Assembly (NCBI GenBank): GCA_964534745.1
Contig: CAZHQW010000036.1
Location: forward strand, 1-35,166
From: G020354785 sp964534745
Lineage (GTDB): Bacteria > Bacteroidota > Bacteroidia > Bacteroidales > UBA10428
Reading direction: 5' to 3'
Length of the DNA: 35,166 nucleotides
Shown: positions 16,752 through 24,716 of the stretch, in pieces
Numbering within the stretch: the first letter of the stretch is position 1
Layout: the number at the start of each line of letters is the position of its first letter
Translations under genes and position numbers: made by a program
The notes under the pieces: model-generated
Told to the model about the DNA's origin: nothing
The model's database searches: none
What the model saw: only the letters and a program-made list of their open reading frames with translations

Positions 16752-18527
16752 ATGTTAAGATATACCAGAATAATACTTGCGGTCATGGTTGCAGGATTAT
16801 TATCACAAGTTCTTTCAGCCGGGAGCTATAATAATTTTGATCTGGCCATATATTGCAGGGTGTATGAAGTTCAGCAGATGAATGATATCTCATGGCTTAA
16901 AAACAGAATCGAGTACCTGGAAAAGCATATTAAAATAGGTAAGGTCTACCTTGAAACATACAGGGACACCATTCTGGCCGACAGGGAGACAATACTTAAA
17001 GCAAAAAAGTACCTTGAAAAAAAGGGCATTAAGGTCTCGGGAGGGATTACACTTGTCCGCCATGAGGCAGACCGTTTTAGAACCTTTTGTTATTCAAATC
17101 CCGGGCACCTTGATGAAATAAAGGAAATAGTTGCATTTACTGCCGGTATTTTTGATGAGATAATCCTTGATGATTTCTTTTTTACAAGCTGCAAATGTGA
17201 ATTATGTGTCAGCAAAAAAGGTGAAAGGAGCTGGACTGAATTCAGGACCGCCCTGCTGAAGGATGTTGCTGAAAATATTATTGTAAAAACTGCCAGGCAG
17301 GTAAATCCGGATATTAAAATGATCATTAAATACCCCAACTGGTATGAGCATTACCAGTACCTTGGATACAACCTCGAATATGAGCCTGAAATATTTGATA
17401 TGATATATACGGGAACGGAGACAAGGGACCCTGAGTATACACACCAGCATCTGCAGCCTTACCAGAGTTACTCGATAATGAGATACCTTGAAAATGCCAG
17501 CCATGGCAGGAATGCAGGGGGGTGGGTAGATCCTTATGCACGGCAGTACCTTGACCGCTATGGGGAACAGATATTGCTTACCCTCTTTTCAAAACCTGAT
17601 GAGGTAACATTGTTCTGCCTTCAGAACCTGGTGGAGGAGATGAGAAAAGATGACGGCACAATTCAGTACCTGAGTGACGTATCACCACTGGCAGGATATG
17701 TGCTGGCCAAAGCCGATAATTTTCTGAACCTTCTTGGCGGGCCTGCCGGTGTTCCTGCCTATAAGCCCTACCATTCTTCAGGCGAGGATTTTCTTCACAA
17801 CTATATAGGTATGCTTGGAATACCGGTGGAATTAACCCCTGATTTCCCCTATGCAGCCAACACTATATTGCTTACTGAGGCAGCGAAATATGATCCCGGT
17901 ATTGTGGATAAAATAAAAAAACAGCTTATGGATGGCAAAACCGTAGTTATAACAACCGGATTATTAAAGGCGTTGCAGGGCAGGGGCATAGAAGAAATTG
18001 CGGAACTGCGCTATAGCGATAAAAAGGCACTGGTGCACAGGTTCTCGGATTTCAGGTCCGTACATGTCTCGGAAAACGATATCCTTATTCCCCAGGTTAT
18101 ATACCCGACAAATGACTGCTGGGAGATCGTCACTGCCTACGACGAGGGTAACGGCTATCCCCTGTTGCTATTTACGGGCTACGGAAAGGGCAGGATGTAT
18201 GTACTTACTGTACCGGACAATGCAGGTGACCTTTATAACCTTCCGGAACCCGTCATAACAATGATTAAAGATGTTCTTATGAAGGATATTTATGTTACGG
18301 TTGAAAGCAAGGCCAAAATAAGCCTGTTCGTCTATGATAATAATACTTTTATTGTTCACTCTTTCCTTCCTCATACGGAATCGGTTAATATTGTGATTAA
18401 AGATAGGGCTGCCGGACTGAGGGAACTGACGAGTGACAGAATAATTGAAGGGGTAAAGAATGGAGGCGTAACTGAGTTTGGCACTGTAATGTTGCCCCAT
18501 TCATACCGCGTTTTCAAAGTTGAATAA
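16752..18527 (+). CDS. Unrecognised secreted protein, TIM-barrel glycosidase-like with a CxCxxC motif
   Basis: I do not recognise a named family. The 591-residue product begins with a signal peptide (IILAVMVAGLLSQVLSAG). Residues about 30-330 alternate helices and strands in a TIM-barrel manner. A segment 'IFDEIILDDFFF' (D140, D141) leads directly into C147-K-C149-E-L-C152, followed by 'SWTEFR', 'NPDIKMIIKYPNWYEHYQYLGY' and 'DMIYTGTETRDP'. About 340-430 looks like a Rossmann/glutamine-amidotransferase-type domain ('ILLTEAAKYDPGIVDKIKKQL', 'GKTVVITTGL'), reminiscent of the trimerisation domain of GH42 enzymes. A beta-rich tail follows. No sorting domain or lipobox is seen. It is 15 bp upstream of a GH2 gene, so the two are probably one operon. 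A new glycosidase-like family acting on the same glycan as GH2 is the best inference; a non-catalytic role is possible. Confidence 0.85.
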   Translation: MLRYTRIILAVMVAGLLSQVLSAGSYNNFDLAIYCRVYEVQQMNDISWLKNRIEYLEKHIKIGKVYLETYRDTILADRETILKAKKYLEKKGIKVSGGITLVRHEADRFRTFCYSNPGHLDEIKEIVAFTAGIFDEIILDDFFFTSCKCELCVSKKGERSWTEFRTALLKDVAENIIVKTARQVNPDIKMIIKYPNWYEHYQYLGYNLEYEPEIFDMIYTGTETRDPEYTHQHLQPYQSYSIMRYLENASHGRNAGGWVDPYARQYLDRYGEQILLTLFSKPDEVTLFCLQNLVEEMRKDDGTIQYLSDVSPLAGYVLAKADNFLNLLGGPAGVPAYKPYHSSGEDFLHNYIGMLGIPVELTPDFPYAANTILLTEAAKYDPGIVDKIKKQLMDGKTVVITTGLLKALQGRGIEEIAELRYSDKKALVHRFSDFRSVHVSENDILIPQVIYPTNDCWEIVTAYDEGNGYPLLLFTGYGKGRMYVLTVPDNAGDLYNLPEPVITMIKDVLMKDIYVTVESKAKISLFVYDNNTFIVHSFLPHTESVNIVIKDRAAGLRELTSDRIIEGVKNGGVTEFGTVMLPHSYRVFKVE

Positions 18528-18542
18528 TTTATAAAAACAATA

Positions 18543-20378
18543 ATGATGAAAAAGAGCTTTGTATACATTGCGGCCTCATATCTGCTGCTGGCGGTGAATC
18601 CGGATGTAAACGGACAGGCACCGCTTATTAACAATACCTTCGGAAGAAAGGCCCTTTCTTTAAACGGTGAATGGAATTATATTATTGATCCTTATGAAAA
18701 CGGGTATTACAACTATCGCTACCAGCCGTTTGATGAAATGGATAATCCCGGGAGCGGGGCTTACTTTAAAAATGTTAAGCCAAAGGATAAGAGTGACCTT
18801 ATCGAGTACAATTTTGACAAGTCGCCTGTATTAATGGTTCCGGGGGACTGGAACACGCAGCAGGAGGAGCTTCTCTACTATGAAGGTTCGGTATGGTATA
18901 AGAAATCTTTCGATTACAGGAAAGCTGCGTCCGGTAACAGGTTATTTGTTTATTTCGGCGGTGCTAATTACCAGTCAGATGTATACCTGAACGGCATAAA
19001 GCTGGGCAGGCATGTCGGCGGATTCACTCCTTTTAATTTTGAAATTACAAGTATTGTGAGGGATACAGCAAACTTTCTTATTGTTAAAGTTGATAATAAA
19101 AGGAGGCGTGAAGGGGTGCCGACACTAAACACTGACTGGTGGAACTACGGGGGACTGACAAGGGATGTTAAGATCATTGAGGTTCCTGCGACATTTATCC
19201 GTGATTATTTTATACAGCTGGCCAGGGCCGATGACAGCATGCTGGCCGGATACGTGCAGCTTGACGGTAATGATGGGGCTGGCAAGGAGGTGAAAATACT
19301 TATCCCGGAAGCTGGTATAAATCATATAGTTCATACAAATGAGAACGGGTATGCTGAAATAAATATCAGCACGGATAAGCTTGTACTATGGTCGCCCGAT
19401 AATCCGAAGCTTTATGATGTGTCCATTGTGTCAGACAATGATAATGTCAGGGAGAAGATAGGATTCAGAACCATTGAAACCCGGGGTTCCGATATTCTCC
19501 TCAATGGCAATCCCGTTTTTCTTAAAGGTATATCTGTCCATGAGGAGAACGCTCTCAGGGAAAACAGGGCCTGCTCAGCTGAAGATGCCCGGTTAATAAT
19601 GGGATGGGTGAAGGAACTGGGCTGCAATTTTGCCAGGCTGGCCCATTATCCGCATAATGAATATATGGCAAGGCTTGCCGATGAGATGGGCATCATGCTA
19701 TGGGAAGAGATCCCGGTATACTGGACCATACAGTGGGAAAATACGGAAACATTTAATAATGCCACGTCCCAGCTGGGGGAAGTTATAAGCCGCGATAAAA
19801 ACAGGGCTTCGGTAATCATATGGAGCGTAGGCAACGAAACACCGGTTATGGAGGAGAGGACAAAGTTTATGACCGCACTGGTAGCGGCAGCCAGGGAGCT
19901 TGACAATACCCGTCTTGTAAGCGCTGCCCTCGAACAGCACGGACTGCCACAGGATAATAACACAAGGGTTATAACAGACCCGCTGGCTGACCATGTTGAT
20001 GTACTTAGTTTTAATGAGTATATCGGCTGGTATGACGGACTTCCGGACAAGTGTAAAGAAATAAAATGGGACATAAAGCAGGATAAGCCTGTTATAATTT
20101 CCGAGTTCGGGGCAGGAGCATTGCTCGGTCTTCATGGTGACCGCCTGGCAAGATGGACAGAGGAGTACCAGGAAGATATGTACATCAAGACACTGGATAT
20201 GCTGGTTAAGATTCCCCAGCTAAGGGGTATGACGCCCTGGATACTTTGTGACTTCAGGTCACCTCGACGCCCTCTTCCCGGGATACAGGACGGATGGAAC
20301 AGGAAAGGAATAATTGCCACGGGCGGAGGTAAGAAAAAAGCATTTTTTGTGCTGCAAAGCTTTTATAAAAATCACTAA
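18543..20378 (+). CDS. GH2 glycosidase, beta-glucuronidase-like
   Basis: 611 residues with a signal peptide, close to the length of classical beta-glucuronidases. Domains in order: sugar-binding jelly roll ('SLNGEWNYIIDP', 'YYEGSVWYKKSFD', 'YQSDVYLNGIKLGRHVGGFTPF'), Ig-like domain, then TIM barrel. Catalytic residues: acid/base E432 in 'IWSVGNETP' and nucleophile E521 in 'ISEFGAG'. An N-x-K-G motif is present at N586-R-K588-G; in characterised beta-glucuronidases this Asn and Lys bind the uronate carboxylate, which favours beta-glucuronidase over beta-galactosidase. The start could be ATG 18543 or the adjacent ATG 18546. It is the second gene of a pair with the unknown protein and converges on the ZIP gene with 18 bp between stops. 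Glucuronate removal would suit a glucuronoxylan locus, but the exact substrate is inferred. Confidence 0.92.
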   Translation: MMKKSFVYIAASYLLLAVNPDVNGQAPLINNTFGRKALSLNGEWNYIIDPYENGYYNYRYQPFDEMDNPGSGAYFKNVKPKDKSDLIEYNFDKSPVLMVPGDWNTQQEELLYYEGSVWYKKSFDYRKAASGNRLFVYFGGANYQSDVYLNGIKLGRHVGGFTPFNFEITSIVRDTANFLIVKVDNKRRREGVPTLNTDWWNYGGLTRDVKIIEVPATFIRDYFIQLARADDSMLAGYVQLDGNDGAGKEVKILIPEAGINHIVHTNENGYAEINISTDKLVLWSPDNPKLYDVSIVSDNDNVREKIGFRTIETRGSDILLNGNPVFLKGISVHEENALRENRACSAEDARLIMGWVKELGCNFARLAHYPHNEYMARLADEMGIMLWEEIPVYWTIQWENTETFNNATSQLGEVISRDKNRASVIIWSVGNETPVMEERTKFMTALVAAARELDNTRLVSAALEQHGLPQDNNTRVITDPLADHVDVLSFNEYIGWYDGLPDKCKEIKWDIKQDKPVIISEFGAGALLGLHGDRLARWTEEYQEDMYIKTLDMLVKIPQLRGMTPWILCDFRSPRRPLPGIQDGWNRKGIIATGGGKKKAFFVLQSFYKNH

Positions 20379-20396
20379 CCGGACAAATATGCAGGA

Positions 20397-21206
20397 TTAG
20401 CCCAGGGCAACATCGAGCGTCATCATCACTGCAAATCCAAGCAATGCACCCACTGTTGCCACATCTGTATTTTTACCCATCTGTGATTCGGGAATAAGCT
20501 CTTCAACAACAACAAATATCATTGCCCCGGCAGCGAAGGCGAGGGCATAGGGCAGGATGGGCTGGATAAGTATAACGGCAGCTGCTCCGAGCACCCCGGC
20601 AACAGGTTCAACAAGGCCTGAGAGCTGTCCGTACCAGAAACTGCGTAAGACACTTAAACCTTCCCGTCTCAATGGTACCGATACGGCTGTGCCCTCCGGA
20701 AAATTCTGTATGCCTATACCCAGTGCCAGCGCAACCGCTCCGGCCAGGTTAGCCGAGGGCAGGTCAGCGGCCAGGGCACCAAAGGCAACTCCTATTGCCA
20801 GCCCTTCGGGAATATTATGTAATGTAATAGCAAGAACAAGCAATATGCTTCTGCGCCAGCTTGTTGGTATACCTTCCGCTTCTTCCATCGGTAACCCAAG
20901 ATGCAGGTGGGGCAATATCCTGTCAATAATCCATATGAAAGCTCCTCCCATGAGAAATCCGACAGTTGCGGGTATCCATGGAGTTACTCCCAGTCCCTCT
21001 GCCATCTCTATGGATGGTGCAAGCAACGACCAGTAACTTGCGGCAATCATCACTCCGGCAGCAAAGCCCAGCATACCGTCCAGCACTTTCCTTTTTATCT
21101 CCTTAAAAAAGAACACAACCCCTGCACCCAGGGCTGTTATAAACCACGTAAAACCGGTTGCTATTAATGCTTGAACAATAGGATGCAGATTTTTGAATGT
21201 TTCCAT
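20397..21206 (-). CDS. ZIP family divalent metal transporter (ZupT/GufA-like)
   Basis: A 269-residue inner-membrane protein with about eight hydrophobic segments, predicted to import zinc or related divalent cations. Metal-site motifs are clear: 'HNIPEGLAIG' at 130-139 in TM4 and 'QNFPEGTAVS' at 167-176 in TM5, with 'VVEELIPES' near 234-241. I chose ATG 21206 (METFKNLHP) over the in-frame ATG at 21230, which would overlap the SusD-B coding end by 10 bp. It lies 14 bp after SusD-B on the same strand, so it is probably the last gene of the SusC-SusD-SusD transcript. A metal importer is not a normal PUL component, and its link to polysaccharide use is unexplained. Confidence 0.93.
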   Translation of the reverse strand: METFKNLHPIVQALIATGFTWFITALGAGVVFFFKEIKRKVLDGMLGFAAGVMIAASYWSLLAPSIEMAEGLGVTPWIPATVGFLMGGAFIWIIDRILPHLHLGLPMEEAEGIPTSWRRSILLVLAITLHNIPEGLAIGVAFGALAADLPSANLAGAVALALGIGIQNFPEGTAVSVPLRREGLSVLRSFWYGQLSGLVEPVAGVLGAAAVILIQPILPYALAFAAGAMIFVVVEELIPESQMGKNTDVATVGALLGFAVMMTLDVALG

Positions 21207-21220
21207 ATGTTCTGTTTGTC

Positions 21221-22897
21221 TTAATCCCAACCCGGATATTGTTTCAGATTATTTCCGCTTAAGTCAATTTCAGTTATTGGAATTGGAAAGAAGTCATACT
21301 TCGGTGACTCAAAGGTAACCTGGTCACCATCTGCCAGTGTAAGGTTCAGGTATTGTTCTGCCAGGTTCCACCTTACCAGATCAAAAAAACGATGGCCTTC
21401 CATTGCCAGCTCATAAAGCCTTTCCCGGACGATATCATCCATCGTGACAGTGCCGGTAAGATCGGCAGGGACACCGGTATTGCCGCTGTTTCGTGCCCTT
21501 GTTCGGATCCAGTTAATATACTGGATCGCCTTTGCATTATCATTCAAATTATATGCTGCTTCAGCAGCCCAAAGCACGACATCTGCATAGCGTATAAGTT
21601 TAAGATCAAGAGGGCCGTCCTGCCAAGTTTTTGTATTTTTCCAGTATTCGCTGTAAGAACATTCATATTTTCTGCCGTACCATATTAAACTTGTCCTGTT
21701 ATACAGTTCCTCCATACTTGGCTTATACCATACACCATCAGTTTTCATGGATGGTATTGAATCATCAGCTGTCATTACTGTAGCCTTATATCTGGGATCA
21801 CCTTCTTCATAAGAGGCTACTAACTGGGGTGAAGGGCAAAGCCAGCCCCATCCATGTGCAATATGATCCCCGTTCTCATCAATATATTCACTGGGAGCTG
21901 TCCACCTCACCAGCGCTGTTCCCCTTGTGTCGAACCATCCCTGTCCGTCCTGCACATTCTGAACCTCAAAAACACCTTCACTTGAGTTGTTGCCGTGTGT
22001 TAAAAAGATACAACGGTAGCCGCCTGTTTCCGGACTCCACCATGTATCAAACCTTTCGCCGTTAATGCCCAGCAGTTCATATTCACCCGAGTTAATAACC
22101 TGTTCGGCATAAAACAATGCCGAATCCCACTGCTGGGTCATTCCTGTGAACCTCTCATCCCCCGGATAATTCTTTGCATAAGATGATTCGTAAAGAAAGG
22201 TCTTGGCCATCAGTGCCGTTGCTGCACCTTTCGATACCCTTCCTACATTTGATGCACCCCATTGACTCTTTTCAGGCAGAACTGCCATTGCAAATCTCAA
22301 ATCTGATCTTATAAGTTTATAGACATCTATGATATCATCCCTTCCTTTGGTATATTCTGTCGGTAAAGGAACATGATCCATTACAGGGACGCCTCCAAAA
22401 ATCTGGGTGAGGACAAAGTAGTTTATTGCCCTTAAGAATTTTGCTTCCCCCAGCCTTTTTCGGATCAATGAAGCATTAAATTCAGGATCTGTCTCTTTCG
22501 AAATTCCGGGAAGTTTTTCAATAGCAATATTACAATGATTTATTGCCCTGAAGCAATATCCCCATGGCCATATGAACACATTTGCTTCGCTGGGAGTATG
22601 TCTTAATTGATCAATGTGCTGAAATTCAATAACACATTCTCTACCGCCAGATCCTGCTTCTGCTTCGTCAGAGGAAATACTTCCAAGGGTCATCATAATA
22701 GCCAGGTCCCATACTTTTTCAGTGCAGAAATTTGAATAACATGCTGTAACAGCTTTTTCAGCCCCGTCCATAGTTAAATAAAAAGTTTCTTCACTGTCCT
22801 GTGCAATCGGCTTTAAATCAAGAAATTCTTCACTACATCCGAAAAGCAGGAAACCGGCCAATAAAATGTCAAAATATTTTGTTATTATGTTTTTCAT
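21221..22897 (-). CDS. SusD-like outer-membrane lipoprotein B (tandem copy)
   Basis: 558-residue SusD/RagB-type glycan-binding lipoprotein, partner of a SusC channel. The signal peptide ends in a lipobox (LLFG-C21), giving lipidation and surface location. SusD landmarks are 'RLGEAKFLRAINYFVLTQIFGGVPV', 'KGAATALMAKTFLYE', 'LIRYADVVLWAAEAAYNLN' and 'YELAMEGHRFFDLVRW'. It has the same length as SusD-A with no visible gaps; by hand I count about 60 substitutions, roughly 89% identity, so the pair is a tandem duplication. Differences cluster around 59-97 and in the 375-425 region rather than in the TPR core. It is separated from SusD-A by 89 bp that hold a strong hairpin and is followed by ZIP. 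Probably binds the same or a closely related glycan with altered preference. Confidence 0.95.
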   Translation of the reverse strand: MKNIITKYFDILLAGFLLFGCSEEFLDLKPIAQDSEETFYLTMDGAEKAVTACYSNFCTEKVWDLAIMMTLGSISSDEAEAGSGGRECVIEFQHIDQLRHTPSEANVFIWPWGYCFRAINHCNIAIEKLPGISKETDPEFNASLIRKRLGEAKFLRAINYFVLTQIFGGVPVMDHVPLPTEYTKGRDDIIDVYKLIRSDLRFAMAVLPEKSQWGASNVGRVSKGAATALMAKTFLYESSYAKNYPGDERFTGMTQQWDSALFYAEQVINSGEYELLGINGERFDTWWSPETGGYRCIFLTHGNNSSEGVFEVQNVQDGQGWFDTRGTALVRWTAPSEYIDENGDHIAHGWGWLCPSPQLVASYEEGDPRYKATVMTADDSIPSMKTDGVWYKPSMEELYNRTSLIWYGRKYECSYSEYWKNTKTWQDGPLDLKLIRYADVVLWAAEAAYNLNDNAKAIQYINWIRTRARNSGNTGVPADLTGTVTMDDIVRERLYELAMEGHRFFDLVRWNLAEQYLNLTLADGDQVTFESPKYDFFPIPITEIDLSGNNLKQYPGWD

Positions 22898-22926
22898 AAA
22901 TCAAATTATCAATATATAAATGTGGA

Positions 22927-22956
22927 ATTGGCCCCCGGAATCTCCCGGGGGCTAAT
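22927..22956 (-). terminator. GC-rich hairpin between the two SusD copies (terminator or attenuator-like)
   Basis: In the minus-strand transcript the arms are GCCCCCGG (from 22952-22945) and CCGGGGGC (from 22938-22931): eight perfect G-C pairs, a six-base loop, then one mismatch and three more A-U pairs at the base. No run of U follows, so it is not a standard intrinsic terminator. It could be an mRNA-stabilising or processing hairpin that sets the ratio of SusC/SusD-A to SusD-B and ZIP. Confidence 0.5.
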
Positions 22957-22986
22957 GTTATAAAGTCATGTTATGTCCTGTTTGTC

Positions 22987-24663
22987 CTAATCCCAACCCG
23001 CATATTGTTTCAGATTATTTCCGCTTAAGTCAATTTCAGTTATTGGAATTGGAAAAAAGTCATACATCGGTGACTCAAATGTAATCTGATCACCATCAGC
23101 CAGTGTATGGTTCAGGTATTGTTCTGCCAGGTTCCACCTTACCAGATCAAAAAAGCGGTGGCCTTCCATTGCCAGTTCAATATACCTTTCATAGACGATA
23201 TCATCCATCGTGACCGTACCCGTGAGGTCGGCAGGGACACCGGTATCTCCGCTGTTTCGTGCCCTTGTACGGACCATGTTAATATACTCGAGTGCCTTTG
23301 CATTATCATTCAAATTATATGCTGCTTCAGCAGCCCAAAGCACGACATCTGCAAAGCGTATCAGTTTAAGATCAAGAGGACCGTCCATCCATGTTTTTGT
23401 GCTTTTCCAGTATTCGTTGTAATTACATTCATATTTTCTGCCATACCACGATAATCCTGACCTGTCATACAGTTCCTCCATACTTGGTTTAAACCATGTA
23501 CTATCATCCTTCATGGATGGTATTGAATCATCCGCTGTCATTACCGTGGCCTTAAATCTGGGATCACCTTCTTCATAAGAGGCTACTAACTGGGGTGATG
23601 GGCAAAGCCAGCCCCATCCGTGTTCTATATGGTTCCCGTTGTTATCAATATATTCACGTGGAGCTGTCCACCTTACCAGCGCTGTTCCCCTTGTGTTGAA
23701 CCATTCCTGCCCGTCCTGCACATTCTGGACCTCAAAAACACCTTCACTTGAATTATTGCCGCGCGTCAAGAAGATACAACGGTAGCCGCCTGTTTCCGGA
23801 CTCCACCATGTATCAAACCTTTCTCCATTAATACCCAGTAGTTCATATTCACCTGAGTTCATAACCTGTTCGGCAAAAAATAATACAGAATCCCACTGCT
23901 GGGTCATTCCGGCGAACCTCTCATCCCCGGGATAATTCTTTGCATAAGATGATTCGTAAAGAAAAGTCTTGGCCATCAGCGCTGTTGCTGCACCCTTTGA
24001 TGCCCTTCCGGCATTTGATTCGCCCCATTGGCTCTTTTCAGGCAAAACTGTCATGGCAAATCTTAAATCTGATCTTATAAGCTTATAGACATCTATGATA
24101 TCATCCCTTCCTTTGGTATATTCGGTTGGCAAAGGAACATGATCCATTACAGGGACGCCTCCAAAAATCTGTGTGAGGACAAAGTAGTTTATTGCCCTTA
24201 AGAATTTTGCTTCCCCCAGTCTTTTCCGGATCAATGAAGCATTAAATGCAGGATCTGTCTCTTTCGAGATCTCGGGAAGTTTTTCAATAGCAATATTACA
24301 ATGATTTATTGCCCTGAAGCAATATCCCCATGGCCATATGAACACATTCGCTTCACTGGGTGTATGCCGCATCTGATCAACGTGCTGGAATTCGATTACG
24401 TCATCTTTACCACCTGCTCCAGCTTCTGAATCGTCAGAGGAAATACTTCCCAGGGTCATCATAATAGTCAGGTCCCATGTTTTTTCCAGGCAGAAATTTG
24501 AATAACATGCTGTAATTGCTTTTTCAGCCCCGTCCATGGTTGAATAAAAAGTTTCTTCACTGTCCTGTGCAATCGGCTTTAAATCAAGAAACTCTTCACT
24601 GCATCCAAACAGTAGCAAACCGGCCAATAAGATGTTAAGATATTTTATTATTATATTTTTCAT
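22987..24663 (-). CDS. SusD-like outer-membrane lipoprotein A
   Basis: 558-residue SusD/RagB-type lipoprotein directly downstream of SusC (53 bp between), the normal position of the cognate SusD. Lipobox LLFG-C21 follows a short signal peptide. The N-terminal 'CSEEFLDLKP' and the C-terminal 'FFPIPITEIDLSGNNLKQYAGWD' are typical SusD termini. The TPR-containing core holds 'AKFLRAINYFVLTQIFGG' and 'AATALMAKTFLYESSYAKNYPG'. Trp and Tyr-rich segments such as 'FDTWWSPETGGYR' and 'VRWTAPREYID' are candidate glycan-binding surface, as aromatic residues do this in characterised SusD proteins. It also resembles the third SusD at the right edge. The substrate is probably a beta-glycan released by the GH10 and GH3 enzymes of the same strand. 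Confidence 0.96.
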   Translation of the reverse strand: MKNIIIKYLNILLAGLLLFGCSEEFLDLKPIAQDSEETFYSTMDGAEKAITACYSNFCLEKTWDLTIMMTLGSISSDDSEAGAGGKDDVIEFQHVDQMRHTPSEANVFIWPWGYCFRAINHCNIAIEKLPEISKETDPAFNASLIRKRLGEAKFLRAINYFVLTQIFGGVPVMDHVPLPTEYTKGRDDIIDVYKLIRSDLRFAMTVLPEKSQWGESNAGRASKGAATALMAKTFLYESSYAKNYPGDERFAGMTQQWDSVLFFAEQVMNSGEYELLGINGERFDTWWSPETGGYRCIFLTRGNNSSEGVFEVQNVQDGQEWFNTRGTALVRWTAPREYIDNNGNHIEHGWGWLCPSPQLVASYEEGDPRFKATVMTADDSIPSMKDDSTWFKPSMEELYDRSGLSWYGRKYECNYNEYWKSTKTWMDGPLDLKLIRFADVVLWAAEAAYNLNDNAKALEYINMVRTRARNSGDTGVPADLTGTVTMDDIVYERYIELAMEGHRFFDLVRWNLAEQYLNHTLADGDQITFESPMYDFFPIPITEIDLSGNNLKQYAGWD

Positions 24664-24716
24664 AATCTTATTAATATTTAAAGTTTATAAATTATCCAAA
24701 TAATTATAATGACTTG

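Noticed and set aside
21221..24663. Tandem SusD pair as an assembly duplication
   Set aside because: About 60 amino-acid differences spread over 558 residues are far too many for a duplicated contig, so the copies are real paralogues.
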